Below are positions 16,797 to 24,919 of a stretch of 64,000 nt of DNA, piece after piece (the first letter of the stretch is position 1; the number at the start of each line of letters is the position of its first letter). The notes beneath the pieces are model-generated. The model made no database searches, had not been told where the DNA came from, and worked only from the letters and a program-made list of their open reading frames with translations. Position numbers and translations under genes: made by a program. This stretch comes from an uncultured Porphyromonadaceae bacterium (GTDB lineage Bacteria; Bacteroidota; Bacteroidia; Bacteroidales; Muribaculaceae), in assembly GCA_937921035.1 (NCBI GenBank), contig CALEUL010000048.1, forward strand, positions 67,282 to 131,281, written 5' to 3'.

Positions 16797-17447
16797 ATGA
16801 AGAAAACAGCACTTATCGGCGCAAGCGGTTTTGTCGGCAGCGCCATCCTTAACGAACTTCTCTCTCGTGGCTACGAGGTAGAGGCACTGGTACGCGATCC
16901 CGAACATTTAAAGGTTGAGAATCCTATGCTCACAGTAAGGCGGGTCGATGTGGCCGACACAGATGCCCTCGCAGCGTATCTGAAAGGCTACGATACCGTT
17001 ATCAGCGCATATAATCCAGGCTGGACCAACCCAGATATCTATAACCTCACGCTGCAGAACTATCCCCGCATTCTTGAGGCTGCAAAAAAAGCGGGCGTAA
17101 AACGTCTGCTCATCGTTGGAGGAGCAGGTACGCTTTTCTGCGCACCCGGTCTACGGGTAGTAGACAGCGGAGCAATCCCTGCCGAAATCATGGGCGGTGT
17201 TAAATCTTTAGGCGAGTTTTACCTGAACACACTAAACAACGAAAAAGCCATCGACTGGGTATTCTTCTCGCCGGCAGGCTCTCTGGAACCTGGTGCGGCT
17301 AAAGGAAACTACCGTCTTGGTAAGGATGATCTTATTGTCGACAGTGATGGCAACAGCCATATCACTGTGGGCGACTATGCCAGGGCGATGGTGGATGAAC
17401 TTGAAAGTCCGGCACATCATCAGGAGCGTTTCACGATAGGATATTGA
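16797..17447 (+). CDS. NAD(P)H-binding oxidoreductase (atypical SDR)
   Basis: 216 residues with a Rossmann fold: TALIGASGFVGSAILNELLS is the glycine-rich dinucleotide loop, VRDPEHL the end of strand 2, and YDTVISAYNPGW and VKRLLIVGGAGTLF later strands. It belongs to the NmrA-like/NAD(P)-binding group (PF13460 type) without the classical YxxxK catalytic pair in the usual place. Substrate unknown. Divergence from the HxlR regulator suggests induction by electrophile or redox stress. Confidence 0.85.
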   Translation: MKKTALIGASGFVGSAILNELLSRGYEVEALVRDPEHLKVENPMLTVRRVDVADTDALAAYLKGYDTVISAYNPGWTNPDIYNLTLQNYPRILEAAKKAGVKRLLIVGGAGTLFCAPGLRVVDSGAIPAEIMGGVKSLGEFYLNTLNNEKAIDWVFFSPAGSLEPGAAKGNYRLGKDDLIVDSDGNSHITVGDYARAMVDELESPAHHQERFTIGY

Positions 17448-17472
17448 TTCGGTTTTGCTGAAATAAGTCTAT

Positions 17473-17505
17473 GTCCTCGCCGGAAATCTGTACTCCGGCG
17501 GGGAC
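17473..17505. terminator. Hairpin between convergent genes
   Basis: A 12-bp stem (GTCCTCGCCGGA/TCCGGCGGGGAC, one G-T pair) with a 9-base loop between the oxidoreductase and the convergent flavodoxin gene. The flanking U-tract is weak on both strands. Confidence 0.5.
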
Positions 17506-17519
17506 TTGAAATTACCTGC

Positions 17520-18236
17520 CTAAAGCGCGGTTTTTCTGCCGTTGACTATATAAAGTCCGGAGGGAAGGGTGTTTGTTGACTCGGCATCGGCGAGCAATCT
17601 CACTCCGGAGAGAGAATACACCGTATAGCGTTTGCTATAGTCGGGTAAGACTCTCGCAATACCGGAACTCAAATTATTATAGTCGATGGTGCGGAGCCAG
17701 TTTTCTATCAGCGACTTTGCACCGGAAGTCTGCGAACTGCGTATCCATAGGCTCGGTGAAAGGAATTTGCCATCCGGAACAAGTCTTTTGGCGTCGCGTT
17801 CCACACCTCTGATCCCGCTGCTGGCGCTCGACACTATCAGACCGATATTTTTGCCTGTCATTTCTTTGCCATGCTGAAACAGGAATGTCTGCAACGGCGC
17901 CGCCATCTGGCTCCACCACAGCGGAGCGCCGATGATAATGGTGGAATACTGCGATAAATCGACATTCACCGGGTCGATGGCAGGATACGAAGCGGCATCA
18001 TCGGGATTATCGCGTATCGCAGCAATCTGGGCGCTGCCGATTGCGTAGTTGTTGGCGGCATAGTCAAGGCCTTTTTCGGCGGGTTCTACTTCAATCACGT
18101 CGGCATCGATTTGCGTGCGCAGTTCGTCGACGATTCGCTCCACATTGTTCGTGTAACTGTAATATACAACCAGAGTTCTGGCCTGAGCGACCAGGGCAGC
18201 CAGTATTATGGCTGTCGCTAAAAAAATCTTTTTCAT
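17520..18236 (-). CDS. Exported flavodoxin with Por-tail-like C-terminus
   Basis: 238 residues. A cleavable signal peptide (MKKIFLATAIILAALVAQA) precedes a flavodoxin domain: TLVVYYSYTNNVERIVDEL is the phosphate-binding loop for FMN, IIIGAPLWWSQMAAP the aromatic loop over the flavin, and GLIVSSASSGIRG the third contact. Residues 200-238 (YTVYSLSGVRLL, LPSGLYIVNGRKTAL) resemble a type IX secretion sorting tail. Export is unusual for a flavodoxin, which is normally a cytosolic electron carrier. The stop of the aldo/keto reductase gene lies 13 bases upstream on the same strand, so the two are cotranscribed. The longer frame upstream would bury the signal peptide and was rejected. Confidence 0.8.
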   Translation of the reverse strand: MKKIFLATAIILAALVAQARTLVVYYSYTNNVERIVDELRTQIDADVIEVEPAEKGLDYAANNYAIGSAQIAAIRDNPDDAASYPAIDPVNVDLSQYSTIIIGAPLWWSQMAAPLQTFLFQHGKEMTGKNIGLIVSSASSGIRGVERDAKRLVPDGKFLSPSLWIRSSQTSGAKSLIENWLRTIDYNNLSSGIARVLPDYSKRYTVYSLSGVRLLADAESTNTLPSGLYIVNGRKTAL

Positions 18237-18249
18237 ATTGTTTTGTTTT

Positions 18250-19365
18250 TCAAAATCCCACTTGTTTCTGTTGTTCTGCATTGTATCTGTCGCCCACTAC
18301 AGGAATGGCGGCGACTGCGTTTTCGAGTTCGCGCCATTCATCGTCATTTACATTGAATGAAAGGGTATGGAGATTCTCGATAAGATGTGATTCTTTTGTT
18401 GTGCCCGGAATGGGTACTATCCACGGAGCCTTGTGCAGCAGCCAGCCGAGGGCCACTTGCGCTGAGGTCATTCCACGGGTGCGTCCCCATTGCTGAAGCG
18501 CGTTTACGATACGGGTATTGGCGCGGATTGCATCAGGCTGGAAGCGGGGGAGAGTATGGCGGTTGTCGTTCGAGGTGTCGAACTCGGTATATTCGTTGAT
18601 ACATCCTCCCAGAAAGCCGCGGTTCAGCGGGCTGTAAGGTACAAAGCCTATTCCAAGTTCCCGGCAGGTGTCGAGTACGCCGTTGTCTTCCACAATGCGG
18701 TGCATCAGGTGATATTCGCTCTGTATCGCTGTCAGCGGACAGATGGTATGCGCCCTGCGGATAGTGTCGGCGCTCACTTCGCACAATCCCCAGCGTTGTA
18801 CTTTTCCCTCTTTGATAAGCTCGTTTATTGTTTCGGCAACTTCCTCTATCGGGGTGTCGCGGTCGAAGCGGCGCAGCGATTCCTCGCAGTAACGCCTTAC
18901 GGTGGCGCGGCTGCTGTCCTGTCGTCCTGTGCCTTTACCGTCGATTACTTCATGGCCGAATTTTGTTGTCAGGCTCACGCGCCCTTTGTAGGGGGCAAGA
19001 GACTCACCGGCCAAAAGCTCGTTGCGGAGCGGACCGTATATAATGGCTGTATCAAACAGTGTTACGCCGCGATCTACGGCCTCGTGGATTATGCGGATGC
19101 ACTCTTTCTTGTCCGGTGATTGCGAGCGGTTGTAGTTCATTCCCATGCACCCGAATCCGAGTGCGGACACTTCCATTGCAGCGTGGCCGGAGCCCAGTGT
19201 GCGGTATTCCATTCCATTCTTCTTCGTGGTGGTTCCGTTTGAGCCGCTCAGTACGGCTTCTGCTGCCTGCACTTTGTTGAGCGTCGGCGTAATTGTAAGC
19301 GCAGCTCCGATAGCAGCGGCTGTTTTCAGGAAGCCGCGGCGGCTGATTGATTTATCCTCGTTCAT
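18250..19365 (-). CDS. Tat-exported aldo/keto reductase
   Basis: 371 residues. The N-terminus has a twin-arginine signal (SISRRGFLKTAAAIGAALT). The aldo/keto reductase barrel follows: LGFGCMGMNYN, DTAIIYGPLRNELLAGE (catalytic Asp and Tyr), LTTKFGHEV (catalytic Lys) and the NADP-binding C-terminus IVPIPGTTKESHLIENL. It probably reduces small carbonyl compounds with NADPH outside the cytoplasm after folding inside with its cofactor. TatA and TatC are encoded at 47.6-48.7 kb in this window. The promoter element lies at 19439-19446, giving a leader of about 70 bases. Confidence 0.88.
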   Translation of the reverse strand: MNEDKSISRRGFLKTAAAIGAALTITPTLNKVQAAEAVLSGSNGTTTKKNGMEYRTLGSGHAAMEVSALGFGCMGMNYNRSQSPDKKECIRIIHEAVDRGVTLFDTAIIYGPLRNELLAGESLAPYKGRVSLTTKFGHEVIDGKGTGRQDSSRATVRRYCEESLRRFDRDTPIEEVAETINELIKEGKVQRWGLCEVSADTIRRAHTICPLTAIQSEYHLMHRIVEDNGVLDTCRELGIGFVPYSPLNRGFLGGCINEYTEFDTSNDNRHTLPRFQPDAIRANTRIVNALQQWGRTRGMTSAQVALGWLLHKAPWIVPIPGTTKESHLIENLHTLSFNVNDDEWRELENAVAAIPVVGDRYNAEQQKQVGF

Positions 19366-19438
19366 ATCTCTGTTTTCTTTATTATTTCTGCGGGATTGCC
19401 GGCTAAAGTCATTTTGTCAGTGTTATGATTTTACACTG

Positions 19439-19446
19439 CAAAATTA
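19439..19446 (-). promoter_or_regulatory. -7 element of the aldo/keto reductase-flavodoxin operon
   Basis: TAATTTTG on the minus strand, directly downstream of the terminator of the AraC gene. Confidence 0.55.
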
Positions 19447-19453
19447 AAACGAA

Positions 19454-19481
19454 AGCCGCGCAGCTGTTTTGTTGCGCGGCT
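19454..19481 (-). terminator. Terminator after the AraC regulator
   Basis: A 9-bp perfect GC-rich stem (AGCCGCGCA/TGCGCGGCT), 10-base loop, then TTTCGTTTT on the minus strand. Confidence 0.75.
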
Positions 19482-19506
19482 CAAACTCTTTTGCTGATAG
19501 GTTCAC

Positions 19507-20322
19507 CTATGATAATGTCGGCGCCATGCCGTACATTTCCTTGTAGAGTTTCGAAAAATGGGACAGATTCTTGAAACCAACATCGAAACATATTTCCGAA
19601 ACCTTGCGTCCGCCTTTGTGTATAAGCTCTCTGGCGGCTTCGAGACGTCGCCGTATGAGCCATTTTTGCGGGGTGAGTTCGCTAATTTTCTTGAAATCGC
19701 GTTTGAAAGTGGCGAGACTGCGTCCCGTGTAATATGCCATTTCATTCATAGATAGGTCGTTCATATAGTTCCTCTCCATAAAATCTACAATGTCTATTTT
19801 CCACGGCTCCACAAAATCGAACAGCGAGGCATAGAGGTTCTCGTCGGTTTTAAGGATGGCAAACATACCCTCAGCCATTTTCATTTTAAGTATATCGTTG
19901 TCGGGTGATTCTCCGGCATCGAAATATGGTACGAGCGATTCAAACAGGCTGCGGACGTCAAGGCGGTTAGGCGGGAATTTTACCAGGCTCGCTTTTTCCC
20001 TTTTTGCATCGGCAGGAATATTGCGGCGATTCAGTGTCTGGTAAAATTCTTTCAGATATTCGCGCGAGAATTTCATGACCACAGAGCGATACGGTTTCCC
20101 ATCCTTGACCCGTTTCTGCAACCACATACGGTTGTCGCGGCGCATGAAGGCGCATTCGCCGGTATGCAGTATTGTCTTTCTGGTCCCGTCGGTTATCTCG
20201 AGTTCTCCGGAATGTATGTAGATGAGTGTATGCTCGCGGTTGCAGTGGGCGCAGCCTCGGTCGTCCGTGAAATAGCTCGCAATAAACACATTCGAGCAAT
20301 CGAAAACGTCTAACTTTTCCAT
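19507..20322 (-). CDS. AraC-family transcriptional regulator
   Basis: 271 residues. The N-terminal cupin-like half (ANREH-type region CAHCNREHTLIYIHSGELEI, LHTGECAFMRRDNRMW) is the sensing domain. The C-terminal double helix-turn-helix shows LSMNEMAYYTGRSLATFKRD and ELIHKGGRKVSEICFDVGFK followed by NLSHFSKLYKEMYG. Two N-terminal cysteines (CAHC) and a nearby histidine could bind metal or respond to redox state, which is speculation. It sits between an exported-oxidoreductase operon (same strand, downstream) and a divergent META lipoprotein operon, and may control either. Confidence 0.9.
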   Translation of the reverse strand: MEKLDVFDCSNVFIASYFTDDRGCAHCNREHTLIYIHSGELEITDGTRKTILHTGECAFMRRDNRMWLQKRVKDGKPYRSVVMKFSREYLKEFYQTLNRRNIPADAKREKASLVKFPPNRLDVRSLFESLVPYFDAGESPDNDILKMKMAEGMFAILKTDENLYASLFDFVEPWKIDIVDFMERNYMNDLSMNEMAYYTGRSLATFKRDFKKISELTPQKWLIRRRLEAARELIHKGGRKVSEICFDVGFKNLSHFSKLYKEMYGMAPTLS

Positions 20323-20342
20323 ATCGGAATAATTTTATACCG

Positions 20343-20350
20343 CAAAATTA
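20343..20350 (-). promoter_or_regulatory. -7 element of the AraC gene
   Basis: TAATTTTG on the minus strand, 20 bases before the ATG at 20322. Confidence 0.55.
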
Positions 20351-20443
20351 ACGCAATATTCCGATAAAAACTTTGTTGTACGGCTCAAAATAGCCATATC
20401 TGATATAATGCTGATTACAGAGCCGGATTTACCCGTTTTTTAG

Positions 20444-20451
20444 TAATTTTG
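20444..20451 (+). promoter_or_regulatory. -7 element of the META lipoprotein operon
   Basis: TAATTTTG, 63 bases before the ATG at 20515. The 192-base intergenic region holds this and the opposing AraC promoter and nothing else recognisable. Confidence 0.5.
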
Positions 20452-20514
20452 CGTTTGTAAACTTATACGTTTCAAAAGCGTACTATCTACATAAAATACA
20501 TAACTATTGATTTT

Positions 20515-21006
20515 ATGAAAATTCAAATTAAATCGCTTGCTGCGCTTACTGTTGGTGCGGCAATTATTGCGGCCGGATGTTCAGGTAACAAAGAGAATAA
20601 AACGGATGCCGTGTCCGCTTTGGCACAGACAACTGTGGCAGATGCGGATATCCGCGGTCAGTGGTATATCGAAAACATTGTGTTCAGCGATTCGGATTAT
20701 GTGCGCCCGGATGAAGCTGTGCCAGGTGTTAGCCAGTATATTGTTTTTGAGGACAGCACATACTTCATTATGACCAACTGTAATTTTATCTCGGGTCCGT
20801 ATGTGATAAAGGGTGATTCCATCACTCTCGGCGACGGTGCCATGACCGAAATGGCTTGCGATAACATGGACACAGAAGATGCTTTGCGACGTATTCTTCC
20901 TGCGATATCCACAATAGATGTGCAGAACGACACCATCGTAAGACTGAATGGCTCTGTGCCGGCAGAGTGTATACTGCTTCGCAAAGCTACTGCAGAAATA
21001 AAATGA
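20515..21006 (+). CDS. META-domain (HslJ-like) lipoprotein
   Basis: 163 residues. The signal ends in lipobox AAGC (Cys at about 22). The mature domain has the META/HslJ pattern: IRGQWYIENIVF, the FEDSTYFIMTNCNFISGPYV core, and MTEMACDNMDTEDAL with a cysteine that can pair with the earlier one. HslJ is linked to stress and novobiocin tolerance in E. coli; the role here is unknown. It leads a five-gene same-strand run ending at 23316 with gaps of 4 to 29 bases. Confidence 0.75.
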   Translation: MKIQIKSLAALTVGAAIIAAGCSGNKENKTDAVSALAQTTVADADIRGQWYIENIVFSDSDYVRPDEAVPGVSQYIVFEDSTYFIMTNCNFISGPYVIKGDSITLGDGAMTEMACDNMDTEDALRRILPAISTIDVQNDTIVRLNGSVPAECILLRKATAEIK

Positions 21007-21030
21007 TATAATGATTCAGGTGTCCCGAAA

Positions 21031-21396
21031 ATGAACTTGGAGGAATTCAGGGAATACTGTCTGTCGATGGAAGGGGTAACGGAGAAAACTCCATTTGGCA
21101 AATTTGCCCGTCGTTACGATTCCATCCTCGTTTTCTATATTCTCGACCACATGTTCTCGCTTGTGGATATCGACGATTTTACATCAGTAACTGTAAAGTC
21201 GACACCCGAGGAAATAGATGATATCAGGATGCACCGCATGTCGGTGAGCGAACCTGTTAATCTTAGTGATAAACACTGGATTCAGCTTAACCTGAACGGC
21301 GATATCCCTGACCGCGAAATATATGCCAGCGTAAGAAGAGCATATGATATCATCAAGGCCAAGTACACCAAAAAGAATGGAAAACAACAGAGATAA
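21031..21396 (+). CDS. MmcQ/YjbR-family protein
   Basis: 121 residues, close to the family's usual length. It begins LEEFREYCLSMEGVTEKTPF, the typical MmcQ/YjbR start, and contains VFYILDHMFSLVDID and a late W-I-Q-L-N-L-N segment. The fold resembles a double-wing DNA-binding motif, and function is not established. Cotranscribed with the META lipoprotein and the acetyltransferase. Confidence 0.85.
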   Translation: MNLEEFREYCLSMEGVTEKTPFGKFARRYDSILVFYILDHMFSLVDIDDFTSVTVKSTPEEIDDIRMHRMSVSEPVNLSDKHWIQLNLNGDIPDREIYASVRRAYDIIKAKYTKKNGKQQR

Positions 21397-21414
21397 CTCC
21401 GATGTTATGCGAAT

Positions 21415-22038
21415 ATGGAAAAAATAGACAAACACTATAGCGCTCGCGAAGAGAGAATTGACGTTACCAGGCAGACGGCGGAGGAACTGGCTTTGGCCGA
21501 CAGTCAGGCCCGGCTGCTGTTTCTGTTCAACCACACCATGCCTGCCACAGACGAATATCATCGGCTGATGGTAGAACTGTTTTCGGGCATGGGGGAGGGC
21601 AGCCGTGTAGGTACACCGCTTTCCGGTGTCCGTTTCCATAAGGTGCACATTGGTAAAAATGTGGTGGTGATGCCCGGATGTCTGATGATGTCGGCCGGCG
21701 GCATAACGATTGATGATGGTGCAATGATTGCAGCAAACGTACAGCTTATTTCCAACAATCATGATCTTTATGAACGCCAGGTAATAACCTGCAAGCCCGT
21801 ACATATAGGCAAAAACGCATGGATAGGAGCAGGCGCTACAATTCTTCCTGGCGTAACTGTCGGCGACAATGCTGTGGTAGGGGCTGCCAGTGTGGTAACT
21901 AAAGACGTGCCGCCCGACACAATAGTCGCCGGCAATCCTGCTAAATTTATCCGGCGCATACCACCCATCATGGAATGTTCCGCCCGAAACGATGATGATG
22001 AAACTATACAACTCGGACTGGACAGTTGCGGAGACTGA
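21415..22038 (+). CDS. Hexapeptide-repeat sugar O-acetyltransferase-like protein
   Basis: 207 residues. Left-handed beta-helix hexapeptide repeats run from about residue 75 to 185 (VHIGKNVVVMPGCLM, GITIDDGAMIAANVQL, VHIGKNAWIGAGATILPGV, VGDNAVVGAASVVTKDVPP), with the catalytic histidine in SNNHDLYER. This fits the maltose/galactoside acetyltransferase group, which uses acetyl-CoA. The N-terminal 65 residues are helical. Acceptor unknown. The C-terminal 20 residues are acidic and poorly conserved-looking. Confidence 0.85.
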   Translation: MEKIDKHYSAREERIDVTRQTAEELALADSQARLLFLFNHTMPATDEYHRLMVELFSGMGEGSRVGTPLSGVRFHKVHIGKNVVVMPGCLMMSAGGITIDDGAMIAANVQLISNNHDLYERQVITCKPVHIGKNAWIGAGATILPGVTVGDNAVVGAASVVTKDVPPDTIVAGNPAKFIRRIPPIMECSARNDDDETIQLGLDSCGD

Positions 22039-22067
22039 GCAATTACTAATAACATAACAGAATACAG

Positions 22068-22631
22068 ATGAAAAATTTCAAACCTAAAGCCTGGATGCTT
22101 CCTCAACCCGTTCTTATCATCGGCACATATAATGCCGACGGTACACCCAACGCCATGAACGCAGCTTGGGGAGGTCAGTGGGATATGAACGAAATCATGA
22201 TTTCTATGGGCGCGCATGCCACCACTGAAAACCTTAACCGCAACGGAGAATTCACTGTGGCTTTTGCCACAGAAGATACGCTTGTGGCTTCCGACTATGT
22301 CGGTATTGTCAGTGGCAGGACTCATCACGATAAAATAGAAAAGACCGGCTGGAAAGCAGTCAAAGCCGAGAACATCGAAGCTCCTGTTTTCAGCAGCTTT
22401 CCCCTGACAATGGAATGCCGTATAAAAGAGAAACTCTACGAATCCGAATCGGGCTACTATATCATTGCCGAGATTCTCAACATAGTCTGCGACGAGAAAT
22501 ATCTGGCTGCGGACGGCAAACCGGATGTGGAAAAGATGCGCCTCATAACATTCGACCCTATTCACAATGGGTATATCGCCCTTGGAAAGAGAGTGGGCAA
22601 TGCTTTCGCTGATGGCAAAGCTCTCAAATAA
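22068..22631 (+). CDS. Flavin reductase-like FMN-binding protein
   Basis: 187 residues with the flavin reductase/flavoredoxin split barrel: PQPVLIIGTYNADGTPNAMN at the start, MISMGAHATTENLNRNGEF, and FPLTMECRIKEKLYESESG. Such proteins bind FMN and pass electrons from NAD(P)H or other donors. There is no signal peptide, so it is cytoplasmic. The nitroreductase gene follows four bases after its stop, suggesting that the two flavoproteins are made together. Confidence 0.85.
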   Translation: MKNFKPKAWMLPQPVLIIGTYNADGTPNAMNAAWGGQWDMNEIMISMGAHATTENLNRNGEFTVAFATEDTLVASDYVGIVSGRTHHDKIEKTGWKAVKAENIEAPVFSSFPLTMECRIKEKLYESESGYYIIAEILNIVCDEKYLAADGKPDVEKMRLITFDPIHNGYIALGKRVGNAFADGKALK

Positions 22632-22635
22632 AAAT

Positions 22636-23316
22636 ATGCGATTGACAAACAAACTGCATCGTCTGCCGGTTATCACACTGGTATTAGTTACAACATTGAT
22701 TATGATAGCACAGAAGAGAAATCTGCCGGCGCCCTCGTTCTGCGGGGGGATGCCGATGAACGAAGTGGTTGCAAACCGCTATAGTGAACGTGAATTCGAT
22801 ACATCACGCGATATCGATGATTCTACACTCGGTCAATTGCTCTGGATGACAGCAGGAGTGAACCGTCCGGATGCAGCCCCGGGCCGTTTCGACGCTCCTG
22901 CCAATCGCAGCAATCCTACGGCACGCAACTGGCAGGAGATACTCGTATTTGTTTTCGATAGAAACGGCGCATGGGAATATCATTCATCGTCACACTCCCT
23001 ATCTCTTGTCAAAGAAGGCGATTATCGCAAACTTCTATGCGGAACGCCTGAGTTTACACAGGAATTCGTGCTCGGTGCGCCGGTTTCAATAGTTTTTGTG
23101 GCCGATATGACTGCGCTTCCGGAAGGAGACCAGGCTAAGGCAATGGCTCTTGTGGATGCCGGCATAGCTTGTGAGAACTTGAATCTCGCATGTGTGTCGG
23201 AAGGTATCGCTACAGTACCTCGCGCCACGATGGATGCACAGGCGATCTCCGCACTTCTGGGCCTCACTTCACGCCAGTTCCCAATTCTGAACAACCCCAT
23301 CGGCTACGCCAAATAA
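22636..23316 (+). CDS. SagB/ThcOx-type nitroreductase, membrane-anchored or exported
   Basis: 226 residues. A basic start and a hydrophobic stretch (LPVITLVLVTTLIMI, about residues 9-24) act as signal or anchor. The nitroreductase fold then shows RYSEREFDTSRDIDDSTLGQ (FMN phosphate arginines), LLWMTAGVNRPD, NWQEILVFVFD, and a C-terminal MALVDAGIACENLNLAC. Members use FMN to reduce nitro compounds, quinones or form heterocycles; the electron donor outside the cytoplasm would be unusual. The in-frame ATG inside the flavin reductase gene was rejected. Confidence 0.8.
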   Translation: MRLTNKLHRLPVITLVLVTTLIMIAQKRNLPAPSFCGGMPMNEVVANRYSEREFDTSRDIDDSTLGQLLWMTAGVNRPDAAPGRFDAPANRSNPTARNWQEILVFVFDRNGAWEYHSSSHSLSLVKEGDYRKLLCGTPEFTQEFVLGAPVSIVFVADMTALPEGDQAKAMALVDAGIACENLNLACVSEGIATVPRATMDAQAISALLGLTSRQFPILNNPIGYAK

Positions 23317-23363
23317 CAAGGGCCTACGGCTAGCTTTACGCCTTTTAGGCATCCCTAAAAACG

Positions 23364-23394
23364 AAGAAACTCACTGGCTTTTAGTGAGTTTCTT
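23364..23394. terminator. Bidirectional terminator between the nitroreductase and tRNA-Ser
   Basis: A perfect 12-bp stem (AAGAAACTCACT/AGTGAGTTTCTT) with a 7-base loop. A-rich and T-rich flanks allow use from both strands: plus strand after the nitroreductase, minus strand after the tRNA. Confidence 0.8.
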
Positions 23395-23397
23395 TGC

Positions 23398-23483
23398 GGA
23401 AAGACAGGGATTCGAACCCTGGGTACCCGCAAGGGTACAACGGTTTTCGAGACCGCCCCGATCGACCACTCCGGCATCTTTCC
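23398..23483 (-). tRNA. tRNA-Ser (CGA anticodon)
   Basis: 86 bases reading GGAAAGATGCCGGAGTGG at the 5' end. The acceptor stem GGAAAGA/TCTTTCC, D loop GGTCGATCGG, anticodon loop CTCGAAA with anticodon CGA, long variable arm (TGTACCCTTGCGGGTACC) and T arm GGTTCGAATCC are all visible. The long variable arm is typical of serine tRNAs. The 3' CCA is not encoded. It decodes UCG. Confidence 0.95.
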
Positions 23484-23520
23484 ATTGGTCAGGTGCATAT
23501 GCACCGTCGATTTGTGAGTG

Positions 23521-23528
23521 CAAAATTA
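23521..23528 (-). promoter_or_regulatory. -7 element of tRNA-Ser
   Basis: TAATTTTG on the minus strand, 37 bases before the tRNA 5' end. The region 23529-23719 shows no gene. Confidence 0.5.
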
Positions 23529-23719
23529 CAACTTTTTTTTGGTTTCGCAGCCTTTCCGTGATAATTTTTTTGAAAAAAGTGATTTTATCCGCGTTTTTTG
23601 CATATAATCCCAGGCTCTACCCATGCTCCGAGCGGTCAGAACGGCGATTCTTCGCATATTTTTTTTCACGATGTCTAAATGATTAAGGCAAAATGTCAGC
23701 GCGGTTTCCAGAATTTTTG

Positions 23720-23727
23720 TAACTTTG
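23720..23727 (+). promoter_or_regulatory. -7 element of the YitT-cydAB gene cluster
   Basis: TAACTTTG, 23 bases before the YitT ATG. No other element of this type was seen between here and cydA. Confidence 0.6.
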
Positions 23728-23750
23728 CCGCATCGTAATATTAGAAACAG

Positions 23751-24674
23751 ATGTCAATAGACAATACTAAGTTTTGGCGCGTAGCGCGCGACTATTTTTT
23801 CATTACCCTTGGAATGGCGCTCTATGCCTTAGGCTTCTGCGGTTTCATTCTGCCGGAACGTGTGGTAATCGGTGGTCTAGCCGGTATTGGCACTATCGTG
23901 TATCTTCAGACGGGTATTCCAGTTGCGGTAACGCAGTATGTTCTCAACCTTGTTCTGCTGGCGATTGCCTGGAAGGTTGTGGGTAAAAATTTTGTGCTCG
24001 GCACGATTTACGGCGCTACGATGATTTCTGTTTTCGTGGGTATTTTTCAGCCGCTTTTTGAACATGGCTTCACTAACGAGCCGTTTATGAATGTTGTGCT
24101 TGGCGGTCTGATGGCCGGTATGGGTGTCGGACTTGCGTTCACGCACAACGGTTCCAGCGGCGGTACCGATATTGTGGCGGCTATGGTGTCGAAATATACC
24201 AATGTAAGTATTGGACGTACAATGCTTTATACGGATGTGTTGATTATATCGTCGTCATATTTCATATCGCATCAACTCGATTTGGTTGTATACGGATATG
24301 TTGTGCTTCTTATTGCCTCTACGACGGCCGATATGGTTATCAATACTAATCGTCAGGCGGTGCAGTTCACCATTTTTTCTACTAAATGGCAGGAGATTGC
24401 CACCGCAATCAACAATGAGGCGCGCCGCGGATGCACTGTGCTAACCGGCATGGGATGGTATTCCAAGAAGGAGGTGAAGGTTCTGCTGGTGATGTGTCGG
24501 AAAATAGAGTCTGTAACGATTTCGAGAATCATAAAGTCGATCGATCCCAATGCTTTTACCACTCAGGCGAATGTGAACGGTGTTTATGGTCAGGGCTTCG
24601 ACGAACTCAAGGTTAAGATGAAGCCTGTTCCGCATCCCGAAGCCACCAAGAGCGATGAAAAGGTGGATAAATAG
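23751..24674 (+). CDS. YitT-family membrane protein
   Basis: 307 residues. Five to six N-terminal membrane helices (DUF161, about 18-200) include GLAGIGTIVYLQTGIPVAV and FTHNGSSGGTDIVAAMVSKY. A C-terminal soluble DUF2179 domain follows (about 215-290) with GCTVLTGMGWYSKKEVKVLL and IKSIDPNAFTTQANVNGVYG. Function of the family is not firmly known. The downstream DUF4492 gene starts 20 bases before this gene's stop, so they are translationally linked. Confidence 0.88.
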   Translation: MSIDNTKFWRVARDYFFITLGMALYALGFCGFILPERVVIGGLAGIGTIVYLQTGIPVAVTQYVLNLVLLAIAWKVVGKNFVLGTIYGATMISVFVGIFQPLFEHGFTNEPFMNVVLGGLMAGMGVGLAFTHNGSSGGTDIVAAMVSKYTNVSIGRTMLYTDVLIISSSYFISHQLDLVVYGYVVLLIASTTADMVINTNRQAVQFTIFSTKWQEIATAINNEARRGCTVLTGMGWYSKKEVKVLLVMCRKIESVTISRIIKSIDPNAFTTQANVNGVYGQGFDELKVKMKPVPHPEATKSDEKVDK

Positions 24675-24882
24675 TGTGGTGTCGCTGTATGTCGACGGCT
24701 TTCGGAACATGACCATCGGACGCAGTTTGTGGGCGTTGATAATCATTAAGGTTATTCTATTGTTTGTGGTTGTCAAGCTTCTGTTCTTTCCCGATGTTCT
24801 GAAGACCAACTACAGCGATGATGCGTCGCGTGCCGATGCCGTACGCGAGGCGCTTGCTTCGTCGCCTCTGGACGCTGAATGA
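24655..24882 (+). CDS. DUF4492 small membrane protein of the cytochrome bd locus
   Basis: 75 residues: a short amphipathic start (MKRWINSVVSLYVDGFRNM), one transmembrane helix (about 27-46, LWALIIIKVILLFVVVKLLF) and a hydrophilic tail. This matches DUF4492, which in Bacteroidetes and epsilonproteobacteria is found next to cydAB and may be a small accessory subunit of the bd oxidase, comparable in position to CydX. The role is inference from context. Confidence 0.8.
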   Translation: MKRWINSVVSLYVDGFRNMTIGRSLWALIIIKVILLFVVVKLLFFPDVLKTNYSDDASRADAVREALASSPLDAE

Positions 24883-24919
24883 ATTTAATATCTGAATAAT
24901 ACGTGAAAAACGATTGCTT

